NCBI GenBank assembly: GCA_023014365.1
Contig: JAEBUN010000054.1
Location: 170,936-234,935, forward strand
From: Lepiota brunneoincarnata
Lineage: Eukaryota > Basidiomycota > Agaricomycetes > Agaricales > Agaricaceae
Reading direction: 5' to 3'
DNA: 64,000 nucleotides
This document shows, one piece after another, positions 9,983-18,769 of this stretch. Each line of letters opens with the position of its first letter. Within the stretch, counting starts at the first letter, position 1. The notes beneath the pieces are model-generated. The model was given only the letters and a program-made list of their open reading frames with translations. It was not told where the DNA came from and searched no databases. The position numbers and the translations under genes were made by a program.

Positions 9983-11094
9983 TTAACCAGAGGGGCATCT
10001 GGGTGGTTGGATTCGTTTGCAAAATGTTCGTAGATGTCCTCGACTTCCTCGTCGGTTGCATCTTCTAGTATGTTGTATAGGGAATTCTTCTTCCTATAAC
10101 TTGCTTGTCTTCTTCTGGATATCGCATTTGACCGGTTTCTGGCATCCAAATTGCGGGGTAATTCGGATCGGCGATATATTGTCTTCTTGGTGGGGCATTC
10201 GCGGGCGAAGTGTCCAGTCTTGCGGCAGTTGAAGCATCTCTTTTCTTTGAGATCCTTTCTTTGGGCGTCCGTGAGGATTGCATTGAGGGCTTCACGGGTG
10301 CGTTCTTGTACCAACTGGTGGAGTCTGTCTTCTTCGATCTCCTCGTCTTCATCAGCTTCCTCGGCGAGTAGATCTGGCTCGTCCTCAAAGTCGAGGTTGT
10401 AGACTGCTTCGGCGAGTTGGTCAATATCCATTGCGTTAGGGTCTGTTGCTTGATAGGGCAGTGGGACACGGCGCGTAAAAGCATTTCTTTTCCCTTTAAA
10501 TGGGCGAGTGCGCGAAGTCGTTGGAAACGAGGGAGTTCCTCGAGTTTGCATATAGTCGCGTTGAGTTTGTAGTATTTGATATGCTGTTCGAGCTTGCTTG
10601 AACCAGTCGCTGAGTTTGTTTCCTGGATTGAGGCTAATTGTCTTGATTGCGACGGGGCGATCCAGCCCGTTCTTGAAATAGTTGACCGCCGCCACTCCAT
10701 CTCCAAGGTCGGCCTGATAGGCAAGTATCTGGAACTGGGATATGTAATCATCGATATATCGTCCATTCTGTTTGAGGTGGCGGATTCTGTCCATTGCATC
10801 GGCGGGGACATTGTTTGGGGCGAAGGATGTATCGAGTCCTTCGAGAAATTTCTTCCATGTCGGAAGGGTCTGGCTTCCATCAAGTTCTTTGTTTGATTCC
10901 AAGAATGCTCCTCTCCATGTTGCGGCGGGGCCGGTGGACATGTATGAAAGGGCGAATTGTATCTTGGTCTTGTCATCGGAAAAGGCTCCTGGCTTTGCAT
11001 CGATGTATAGTTGTACTGCATCCTTCCAGAGGCGGAAGTAGTCGGTCTCTCCATTAAAGGTTGGGGGTGTGTTAATTTTTGCGGAGGAGGCCAT
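9970..11094 (-). CDS. gag: Gag capsid/nucleocapsid protein
   Basis: 374 aa from the first ATG in frame. Residues 1-180 have the retrotransposon-gag capsid look (PPTFNGE, WKDAVQLYIDAK, YISQFQILAYQ, YFKNGLD). An acidic segment at about 236-256 precedes a CCHC zinc knuckle CFNCRKTGHFAREC at residues 287-300. The same frame stays open upstream without any ATG to about 11592, in a serine/proline-rich stretch typical of disordered Gag N-termini. The true protein is therefore probably longer and begins in the frame of ORF-N (ATG at 11831). The stop TAA at 9972-9970 overlaps the start of the pol frame by 13 nt. Confidence 0.9.
   Translation of the reverse strand: MASSAKINTPPTFNGETDYFRLWKDAVQLYIDAKPGAFSDDKTKIQFALSYMSTGPAATWRGAFLESNKELDGSQTLPTWKKFLEGLDTSFAPNNVPADAMDRIRHLKQNGRYIDDYISQFQILAYQADLGDGVAAVNYFKNGLDRPVAIKTISLNPGNKLSDWFKQARTAYQILQTQRDYMQTRGTPSFPTTSRTRPFKGKRNAFTRRVPLPYQATDPNAMDIDQLAEAVYNLDFEDEPDLLAEEADEDEEIEEDRLHQLVQERTREALNAILTDAQRKDLKEKRCFNCRKTGHFARECPTKKTIYRRSELPRNLDARNRSNAISRRRQASYRKKNSLYNILEDATDEEVEDIYEHFANESNHPDAPLVKDFA
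9976..9979 (-). promoter_or_regulatory. Candidate -1 ribosomal frameshift site, gag to pol
   Basis: On the - strand the zero frame reads GAT TTT GCC TAA. A Phe-tRNA on TTT can slip back one base and still pair with TTT, because GAT supplies the fourth T; reading then goes on as TGC CTA in the pol frame. The gag and pol frames are both open for only 13 nt (9982-9970), so any slip must occur here. It is not a canonical X XXY YYZ heptamer. -1 gag-pol overlaps are known in fungal elements of this group. Confidence 0.65.
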
Positions 11095-11540
11095 ATTGTT
11101 AATGTCAGAGGTTGTGGATTCCTCGTCGGAAGTGTGAATAGACCCGGTAGTGGGGCTAACTTCGGATGGTTCGGATTGTACAGGGGAACTGGATCGAGGC
11201 GGTGAGTGTACCGGTGATCCAAGTGGTGATGCGAGGGGTGAGAATGTTCTTGGGGGTTTCTGTTGCGAAGTGTTGTCGCTAGTTCTTGTACTTGTTGAGG
11301 GTTGAGGACCGGAGGATGGGGTAGATGTTCTATGAATCGGCTCCCCGAGCTTTGAGCGGGTAGAGGTGGCAGTTCTTTCAGGTGGTGGTTGTTTAGGTAG
11401 GGATTGAAGAACTGATGCTGGGGGTGCTGGGTATCCTGGGTCTTCTGTTCGACGTTGAACTCTCTCGGTAGGTTGTGTAGGGTACGGTGCGGAACCAGAG
11501 GGTGAACGAGTGAGGGGTATAGGTTTTGTTTTCTTTTTAG

Positions 11541-11831
11541 GGTCCGTGGTGGAGGGGGTGTGAAGTCGGGTTCGGAGTCGGTTGTCGACCAGTCAGAACT
11601 GTTGGATTCTTCGTAGTCGGTGGCAAGGGGGTCGTTTCGGTTTGTAGACAGGGTGAAGAGGGAAGAAGTCGAAGGTGAGGGTGAGGGTGAATAAACAACG
11701 CTTGCGGGTGCGTTATCCCAATCGACGCTTGAAGGTGCGGATGACCTGTATACAACGCTTACGGGTGCGTTATCCCAATCAACACTTAAAGGTGTGGATG
11801 ACCTATCAACGCTTTCGGTGCGTCTGACCAA
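11541..11831 (-). CDS. ORF-N: putative start of Gag, in the frame one step before gag
   Basis: A clean ATG at 11831, about 190 nt downstream of the 5' LTR, opens a frame rich in Ser/Thr/Pro. It contains a 57-bp direct repeat (two units between about 11700 and 11810) that encodes VDWDNAP(V/A)SVVY twice. Its sense-looking part ends near 11541-11560 at a C-rich run, where the gag frame is already open (to 11592). Passing from ORF-N to gag needs a -1 shift, a short intron, or an extra base lost in this copy. The ORF-N frame stays open to 10065, but that part lies antiphase over gag and looks like a shadow. Confidence 0.55.
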
Positions 11832-11881
11832 GGGTGCAGAGGGTATGGTGGCCTGCTCTACGGGGGTGTATCACCGGACAG

Positions 11882-11972
11882 CGACAAGGCGTGTCGTCAG
11901 ATACGGTTGGCACTCGGATAGCGATAAAGCGTATCGTCTGCCGGTGTGGAAGGGTAGCGACAAGGCGTACCG
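11882..11972 (-). other. Three tandem covarying hairpins in the leader RNA
   Basis: Three 15-nt units lie at 11882-11896, 11922-11936 and 11958-11972. On the - strand they read CGACA-CGCCT-TGTCG, CGATA-CGCTT-TATCG and CGGTA-CGCCT-TGTCG. Each folds into a 5-bp stem (the third through two G-U pairs) with loop CGCYU. The first two stems differ by a compensatory change, and the third keeps pairing through wobbles. The hairpin at 11958-11972 extends outward to about 10 bp with one mismatch. They lie between the priming site and the ORF-N start, where packaging or dimerisation signals are found in retroelements. The function is inferred. Confidence 0.6.
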
Positions 11973-12007
11973 ATACCACGGGGTGTACGATGGAGGTTGT
12001 CCAAAGG

Positions 12008-12019
12008 AAGCTTTAATCT
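12008..12019 (-). promoter_or_regulatory. Self-priming primer-binding site
   Basis: Two bases inside the 5' LTR boundary the - strand reads AGATTAAAGCTT. This is the perfect reverse complement of AAGCTTTAATCT inside the LTR (12202-12191 on the - strand), about 35 nt downstream of the TATA box. I see no tRNA-like TGG start at the LTR edge. In Tf1/sushi-group elements the first 11 or so bases of the RNA fold back onto such a site and are cut by RNase H to make the primer. The arrangement here matches that. Confidence 0.75.
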
Positions 12020-12021
12020 AA

Positions 12022-12719
12022 TGTTAAGATCCGTGCTCCTTCTGTATCCGAGGATAACTGGAGACGGCCTTCAATCACTCTACAAGGTGTCCGAGACGGT
12101 TGGCCTTATAGAGCTTAGTGGATCGCGCTCAATGAGATAACGAGGGAAGACGCCAAGTTAAGGCAGAGAGGTAAACGACCGCTGTTAACAAGATTAAAGC
12201 TTAGGGCTTTAATCTCTACTTGTACAGGCCTTATATACCTATGAGGTGCTATATACTCGTTATAGGTTACTTGGCTGTTCTACTGGTCGTCCGCAGTCCT
12301 GACCATGATGCACATCCTGGCTGATGGCATCCTAGTATTATTTATATTACAATGAGTCAGTACTCTCGCTACTGCTGTGCGATGTTCCATCGCTTTCCTC
12401 TGACTCATAATCTCCTTCTCCCGATTGTATCTCCATGGGGTCCTCTCCGTTCTCGCTCTCCATTCTCTCAGTGCTTCCATCCGTATCGGAGGTTGGATCG
12501 GTTGATCCATGGTTATCTTCTTCGTCCTCGGGGTATTCCAATATATCCTCCAAGGTTACCTCCATTCCTGCTTCTCTCGCCAGGTCCTGCATGGCGGTGT
12601 AGTATTCCCCTTCCTCGTCTTCGTATTCTTGTGCCCGTAGTTGGTCTGTAGTCTCCTGTACCCATCTTGTAAAGTCGAACAGTAATTCTTGTTCCTCCCG
12701 GTCTGGACTGTTCATAACA
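12022..12719 (-). repeat. 5' LTR of the young chromovirus
   Basis: 698 bp and, by eye, identical to the LTR at 4478-5175. It contains a perfect 10-bp inverted repeat with a 5-nt spacer (12191-12200 and 12206-12215). Read on the - strand the arms are AGATTAAAGC and GCTTTAATCT. The second arm is the predicted RNA 5' end that pairs with the priming site at 12008-12019. The boundary with the flanking TTGCC duplication is exact. Confidence 0.95.
12231..12237 (-). promoter_or_regulatory. TATA box of the 5' LTR promoter
   Basis: On the - strand this reads TATATAA. Position 12202, where the self-complementary 12-mer begins, is 35 nt downstream of its first T, a plausible TATA-to-start distance. A second, weaker GTATATAG lies about 18 bp upstream. 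The same box occurs in the 3' LTR at 4687-4693. The transcription start itself is inferred. Confidence 0.65.
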
Positions 12720-13111
12720 TTGCCAAAATCTATGAGATGCCTCCATCCAGTCTTCAACATGGTAAAGCTCACACCCACTCCCATAGACCCTATTCCTGGA
12801 TGCCATCCCAAGCCACCACCAACATCCATCATCATTGAGGACAAAGAAGAGTGGGTAGTTGAGGAAATTCTAGACAGCCACATCCACCAGAGGAGACTCC
12901 AGCTCCTAGTAAAATGGAAAGACTTCAGGATTGAAGAAAACTCCTGGGAATCGGCTGACAACATCCATGCCCCCGACTGTGTAATGGAATTCTATCAACA
13001 GCACCTGGGAGCTCCAAGACAGATCAGAAGTCTCACATTTGGCTCAATCCCTTTCTGTGCCCTTGACCCACCCATTGTGCCAAGTCATCACAACCTTGAA
13101 GGGGGGGTAGA
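12720..13111 (+). pseudogene. pol: Decayed Ty3/gypsy pol remnant, part 2 (chromodomain)
   Basis: This continues the pol remnant that stops at 4477. The integrase tail (HPVFNMVKLTPTPIDPIPG) is followed by a chromodomain at about 12840-13000 with EEWVVEEILD, LLVKWKDF and ENSWESADNI, then LEGGV just before the LTR. The frame stays open through the polypurine tract and 98 codons into the LTR, ending at 13406. The chromodomain's aromatic positions look preserved, although the rest of pol is broken. Confidence 0.85.
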
Positions 13112-13559
13112 TGTAAGGGGAACTTCAGGTCACTGCTCACAACCTCAAATTCAGAAATCCAATTCCCTGCCTCTCTATGTTCGGAAACCCAATCCCCAGC
13201 TTCCCTATGCTCAGATATCCAATTCCCTGCCTTCCTGCATTTGGAAATCTCATCCCCAGCCCCCTTCAGCCTGGAATTCAGTCCTCCAGCACTCCAGTAC
13301 TCAGAGTTCCTTCCTATGCCCCTCCAATGCAGATGTGAACCCTCACTGGCGCATGCAACCCTGTCCCGAGCCCATTCCTGACCATACCCACTTTAGACAT
13401 CCCTGACACCTCACAGCCATTTATGTAGAGTAGATTACTTAACTTGGACTTATGGCAAGTAGTATAAGTAATGTAGGTGAGCTCAGAGAAACCTTACTTA
13501 ATTCTCTAAGGTTTCCCCCTGCTCAGTCGACATGACACGACAACCAGGTTGCCCTTACA
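13112..13559 (+). repeat. 3' LTR of the decayed element, with 30-bp tandem repeats
   Basis: 448 bp from TGTAAGGGGAAC to TTGCCCTTACA, directly after a polypurine run. Inside, 13151-13300 consists of five consecutive 30-bp units (each resembling TCAGAAATCCAATTCCCTGC plus 10 bases), diverged in sequence but not in length. Its terminal motif TGTAAGGGG/CCCTTACA resembles the ends of the solo LTRs at 53, 2899 and 31894, so these families are probably related. Confidence 0.75.
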
Positions 13560-13816
13560 TGTACTACTTAAGTACAGCAACAGTCCATGCACAGACTGGG
13601 TAACCAAACACTATGTAGACTACCAGACATAACATGTGCAAACAACATACAACAATTAGATTGTATGTGGGATCAGGCTCAGGGATGGGGGTGGCCAAAG
13701 GATGAGGCCAGGTTTGGCATTGGGCATCAGCTAGGATGGCCCAACCCAGACACTTTACCACAAACCCCTAGACATACCTTACGTAAGGGGGGGCGAACAA
13801 TGCCAGTCCCCTTACA
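13560..13816. repeat. Solo LTR, copy 3, 5'-truncated
   Basis: The sequence matches the inner and 3' parts of 53-374 and 2899-3239 (CATGCACAGACTGGG, GATGGGGGTGGCC, end AGTCCCCTTACA). It lacks the TGTTAGGGG start and the first about 90 bp, and begins exactly where the 3' LTR at 13112-13559 ends. No target duplication is visible. It may mark a deletion between neighbouring LTRs. Confidence 0.75.
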
Positions 13817-14234
13817 CAAAGTTCAGTTCTGTTTTGTTCAGCACCTCCTGGGCCTGAACCTGAACTGCTGTCTTGCAGATGTCAGCCCTCTCCACCTGAC
13901 AGACAGTCATTCATCCATGTACAGGACAACTATGTGTTCCTGGGTCATCTTCAAAGGGGTACCAACCACAGTATCTGCAATTCCCGGACCGTATTGCCAT
14001 TTTCAGCCTGATCCGGAATTTGCTGCCGACCGGTGAATGTGGTCTCTCTACGGTTTTGACTGGCACATTTGAGTAGTCAATCTCGGGTAGAAACATATCT
14101 TCTATGTAATCTATAGGATACGGGTGGTGCCCGCGCCATAATATACATTGGCATGGCTAAACCATAATCTGATATTATACAGATGCGGACACAAAAAGCA
14201 AGAGTCTGGCTCTCAAGGGCCTCATGCCACATGT
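13817..14234. other. 3' flank of the G-alpha gene; no gene assigned
   Basis: Short frames exist on both strands (for example 13911-14096 on the - strand, with a Cys pair and His/Cys near its end), but none has a start, splice context or motif I recognise. The region probably holds the 3' UTR of the G-alpha gene and decayed transposon flank. Confidence 0.4.
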
Positions 14235-16603
14235 TCAAGCCAAGTTGCAGTTGGCAAGATTCTGGCGCATTAACATATCCTTCACTAATGACAGATAATC
14301 AGTACGCGGGAAAGAACAAGATATAAGGCTCTCGGATCGCACGCACAATTGGTAAGGATATACATAGTTGACTTCGTGTCCTAGGTGGATTGCTCAGCGT
14401 CGAATGAAACGCTTCGACCTCAAAAAGTAACATACAGTAACGGTTGTGAGGTGGCAATAAAACACCCTATGCGATTTGGATTGCGATTTCATGATCCCCG
14501 CTAGGAAGCAAGTTAAGTTAGGGCAAATCCGAGCATAAGGGGGGGGGGGGGGCTGGGACGAGGACCGGGGTATGAAAGGATAAACCAGAACATACCGAAC
14601 TTGTTCCGCAGATCTGTCAGCCACCGTCAGTCACTTGTCAAAGGTAACGAGCAATGCATCATGCAGGCCAGCACTCCATAACAGGTACTCACAACGTGAT
14701 GAGCTCTCGAAGTTATTGGGTCGATCTCCATATGAAGTGACATAGTCTGCCAATCGGATTCCGGCCTCTAATTTCGCGCGAAAAATATCGATCTTGTTGA
14801 GGAATAGAATAATGTTAGTGTGCCTCAGGTGTTCGTTCGAAACAATTTCCTTCCAGAGTTGAACCGAGTCTTGCTGTTATAGAAGGATGATCGATAGCTA
14901 GTAAGGCAACGACTTGGAGAAAGACCAACCAGTCTGTTCAATTTTGGGTCTTCTTCGAGCATTTGATCAAAGGCACTGCGAGCGTGATCAATCATCACAA
15001 AACAAAACGTCGAACATCACCCCCTCACCTGATAGGAGCCAGGAAGATGATAGCATCCATATGATCAAAGTAGGGGATCCATGCCGCTGGAATGATAGTT
15101 GGATTTATATCAGTCAGACACCGCTTAAGAGTCACACATCCGAAAGTTTACCTCTCTGGGGGAATGTTAGTAATGAGGCCCTAGAACGAAACGGGGACTA
15201 ACCTGTGACCGCTGACCACCAACATCGTAAATGCGCCAGTCCTTGCCAAATCCCGTATCTTGAACAAATCCTATAGCAAGGTTGGGTCGTCGAACGAGCG
15301 CTACACACCATTGCGCATCCTAAAATGATGCTCCGTTACCCCTAGGGATCCAGAGTGGGTATCTTCGATAGACCAAAATGCTGATGGACATACCCATGGT
15401 CTTGAGGCGCGCCCGAAGAATATCATCTGAAGAATTGTTAGCTAACGAAGAAAAAATACCTGGATCCAGGAACAGTTTTCACCATCAGTTGGAAGGTATC
15501 GCAGTGCGGTCACACGTTCCAGAGAGTCGAGGAAGCTGGGGGGTGGTCATCCGTGAGTTTCGGGACATTCCGGAATCTATTTCTAACCGAAACGCACAAG
15601 CCCGCCTGTTCCTGCATCCGTAATTTCAATTTCCCCAGCAGCTGTTGAATGACAGGGTCATTCCATAGTCGAATCATGTCCTCAGAGCAAGCGTGCAAGA
15701 CTCTTCCAGGATCATTCGGATTATCCCAATCCACTGCGGTCTCACTGTCAAAACTATCTCGTTCGCTCTTGACCAGCCTCCCAAAACACTCTTTCCATGT
15801 AGTGGCCGAGTTGACCGCAACCTCCTTCAGGGATAGCCTGTGGCTGTTCGGGGAGCCTACGCATCTAGAGCTGACAGGCGAGAGTTGACGGATCAAGGTA
15901 TTTTCTATCTCCAGGAGGGGCAACAGACGCTGTTTGATTTTCAGCTGTTCCGTTGTTATTTTTGGGATGTCTTTAGGGGAATGTAATCCTTCTGCATCTT
16001 TGGCTGCGCTTCGTTGGGCTTGAGTCATGGCTTCCATGATGAAGTGGAATGATTGTACGACGTTGAGCTGTATTATTGCCCTCCATTGTGCCCTTTCTCT
16101 ACGAAACGCCTGAAGAGTAGGCTTTTAGCGGCCGCAGGTAGTCAGATCAAAATTGGTGACCTTAGGCTCATACAAAAGCTGGAAGTCTAAAAGTTTGATG
16201 ATGACTACAGGGACAATATTGAATTCGGTAATTGAGACTCACTCTTGAGTGTCGTCGACTTCCCTGTGGCAAGACGTAAAGCATCAACTTCCGGAGCGCC
16301 TCTCCTTCATAAGTATTTAACCCACCAGATTCACTCTGACCTATCACCAAAAACCCTCATTCGAACGTCCATTCCAGGAACCCGAACATTCGTCGACTCA
16401 CCAAGAAGTAGGATCTTCACCGGCTTTTCTGCCCTCCTCTCCCTATCTAATTCCTCGTCAATCGCATCAGACACATACTTGGCTTCTTTCTCCCGCTCCA
16501 GTCTCTTCTGACACTCTTCGGCCGTCTCAAATGGCGGAGGTGCGAGTACCTCGGCAAGCGGGTCCTTGGACAGGTCGACGTTCACCACTGTCTTCACTGG
16601 CAT
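14235..16603 (-). CDS. Heterotrimeric G-protein alpha subunit, 16 exons, about 461 aa
   Basis: A GTPase that relays receptor signals at the plasma membrane. Exons by coordinates: 16402-16603, 16326-16340, 16243-16263, 16161-16186, 15598-16109, 15483-15535, 15394-15426, 15203-15270, 15152-15155 (4 nt), 15029-15086, 14930-14975, 14693-14873, 14596-14613, 14436-14500, 14347-14380, 14235-14284. All joins keep frame and have GT-AG ends, apart from doubt over the acceptor before 15270. Motifs: P-loop GQSESGKST (residues 68-76), switch I RARLKT (281-286), switch II DVGGQRS (about 303-309), FLNKID (370-375), TTVTD (431-435), C-terminal CNLA with Cys at -4. There is no MGxxxS myristoylation start. The helical domain carries an insertion of about 100 residues, as in divergent basidiomycete G-alphas. 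The gene appears intact. Confidence 0.92.
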
Positions 16604-18750
16604 ACCACTCCCCTAGCTACCGATGATGATGATAAACACTGGTCAAAAGGGTGCCAAGCAACGGACAGAGAAGGGACAAAGAAGCGAAGGAGAAGAAGAA
16701 GAAAGTCAAACAGCTCCCAAGATGCTGGAGAGAGATATATGTAGTGGTACACAAGGGAGCCCACGTCACTTTTATTCCCATAGGGTATCTGATCACCAGG
16801 GGGTGACGACTTATGAGGAAAAAGAAGCTCATGTTGTGGAAGCGGTTTTATATATATAAAAAGTTACCGGGATGCTGTCTGGAGATAACTGCATGCCAGT
16901 CACAAAAATGGATGCTGTAGCGGTTGAAAAGAGAGGGAGAGACAATTCCTCAGCCGCATTGGAGGCAAACAATGAAGGATAAGCATCTCCCCGGCGGTCA
17001 AACATTGGGAGTGGCGTCCTGTTCCCGGCCCCAGGTCAGAAGCACACACACACAACACACTTCGCGCGTGACCGAGCGTATCCAAGTTCACGTCTCCTAC
17101 CTGCCACCGCGGCAGAACTTGATTTTTCATCAGGATAGTTTCCTGTATGAGAAAATTCTCCAAGATGGGGTCTATCTTTGTTGGCTCCAGTGAATTGGAT
17201 TCATAGGGGGGAGGGCGCTTCGTAAGCGGCTCCCACAGGAGTCTGCATCCGCGTAACAGTATCGAACACCTGCACCGGTACCCAAACGAGCCTCGTTTCC
17301 GAAAATGCTGCGCTGATGATATAGGTGTCAATATCACCGCATCGATTTGATTGGACGTAGTATATCAAGAACCACAAGGTGCTGCGGACATCTTATTAAA
17401 CATTCAGTCCAGGCTATAACAACCATATGAAATCTTGCTCATTCTTAAGACGCATGGAAATAATCGCAATTTCCCGCATCTAGCGCCCTGCTATCTGCGG
17501 CTTATCACCAATGACGATGACGGCCTTTGATACCGTTCCCTGGTACTGATGGATCGTACTTCCCATGGGGGTTCCCCTGATGCCGAACGATGCCCATTTG
17601 AAGCGACGACCTTCTATCCTTTAGCATCCAACATAGACCTAATTGGCAGTAAGTAAGAGAGACCGTTCGTTCCCAGATGGGTCCTCAGTTGGATAATGTT
17701 CTGCAGGCGGGAGGGGGGGGGGGAATATTTATTTAGCCGAAGAATAAGGGGTAACTGCCTAAACCAGGAGTCACAGTCCTTAGTCCACAAGGAAGACCAT
17801 ATCCGTAAAGCGAGCAATCAGGTTTCGCAACAATAACTGACTCCTCCTATCTTTTTACCGCGGAGACCACACATAAAACATACCAATATGATGAAAAAAA
17901 GAAGGATACCCCTAGCGCAACCACCAGGGGGTGAATGTTCCCACGTTGTTGTCAAGCATGGTTTTTAAGAATATCTCCGAAGTTAAAAAGACACGAAAAA
18001 GAGGGACCCTGCAGGAATGTCTACACGGCCACAATCCAGAATAGCCTAGAACAGGGTCAAACTGAGGGTGATGATCTACAGGATGGGGGGGGGGAACCCT
18101 GCAGGCAAGGAGTCGGACAGAAAACCCGCCTTGGAGTACATAGATACATAGAGAACAATGAGATAAGTCACCTTTTTTTACATCAGAAAGTCGAAAGACT
18201 GGCAATCGACACCCGTGCCAAATAAAATGTCCCTGGATCACCCCAGCTATTTGGCTCTTATTACTTTGCGTCCCTGCCAGTTTCCCTATCGCAGGGAGGG
18301 GGAGGGGAACACGGGCGTTTATTTGACTCCACCCCACGTCCAGTGGCTCTCTCTCTCTCTCTCTCTCTCGACATTAATGAAAAATGTATTCTCTCCGAGA
18401 ACACCGTTGCTTCGACAGAGAACCTGATGTATCATATCGCTTCCAACATTGGTTTCAAATTATGCGTTATTTTATTCAGTGGGGATGCGGTCGGCATGAC
18501 ATCCGAAGAGAGAACAATATCCAGAGATGTTGCGCTACTACTGAAACCAAAATAAATAACTAAAAACACATGTGTTCAACCGCTGGTCATGAGTTCGCAA
18601 CGAGGGCGTCCGACATCTGACACCAACCTTTGCCCCGGCCCCCGACCCGACATTTATTTTCCCACTTCCGTTAAGCATTTATAAATAGAGCTCGCAAAAA
18701 GAGAAACAGACATAGCAACGGACAACAAGAAACTTTAGGGGTGTGTGTGT

Positions 18751-18769
18751 GGGGGGGGGGGGGGGGGGG
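18751..18769 (+). repeat. Poly-G tract (19 nt) after a GT repeat
   Basis: A TGTGTGTGTG stretch runs directly into 19 consecutive G. Such tracts can form G-quadruplexes and are prone to length errors in replication and sequencing. Confidence 0.9.

Larger units (their letters stand above)
4478..12719 (-). mobile_element. Complete young Ty3/gypsy chromovirus (8,242 bp), Tf1/sushi-like self-priming type
   Basis: The element is bounded by 698-bp LTRs (4478-5175 and 12022-12719) and flanked by the 5-bp target duplication TTGCC (4473-4477 and 12720-12724). Read on the - strand the order is 5' LTR, self-priming site, structured leader, ORF-N/gag, pol (protease, RT, RNase H, integrase, chromodomain), overlapping third ORFs, polypurine tract, 3' LTR. 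I saw no base difference between the LTRs on reading both, and both encode identical 76- and 99-aa shadow frames. Pol has no internal stop. Identical LTRs imply a very recent insertion, possibly still mobile. It sits in the chromodomain-proximal part of an older relative. Confidence 0.95.
2066..13559 (+). mobile_element. Decayed Ty3/gypsy chromovirus, 5'-truncated, split by two later insertions
   Basis: This is the host element of the nest. Its pol remnant runs from inside RT (about 2066) through RNase H, integrase and chromodomain, and ends at a polypurine tract (GAAGGGGGGG, 13098-13107) directly before a 3' LTR at 13112. It is interrupted first by a solo LTR (2899-3239) and then by the complete - strand chromovirus (4478-12719). 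Taking both out with their target duplications rejoins the protein reading on each side. Stops, frameshifts and an internal integrase deletion show it is dead and much older than its guest. Confidence 0.85.

Noticed and set aside
10065..11100. Second half of the 588-codon frame starting at 11831
   Set aside because: It lies out of phase over the well-supported gag capsid and zinc knuckle and has no motif; only the first part (ORF-N) looks like protein.
12347..12964. 205-aa - strand frame across the right LTR edge
   Set aside because: It joins old flanking pol antisense to the U3 part of the 5' LTR; a chimera made by the insertion, not a gene.
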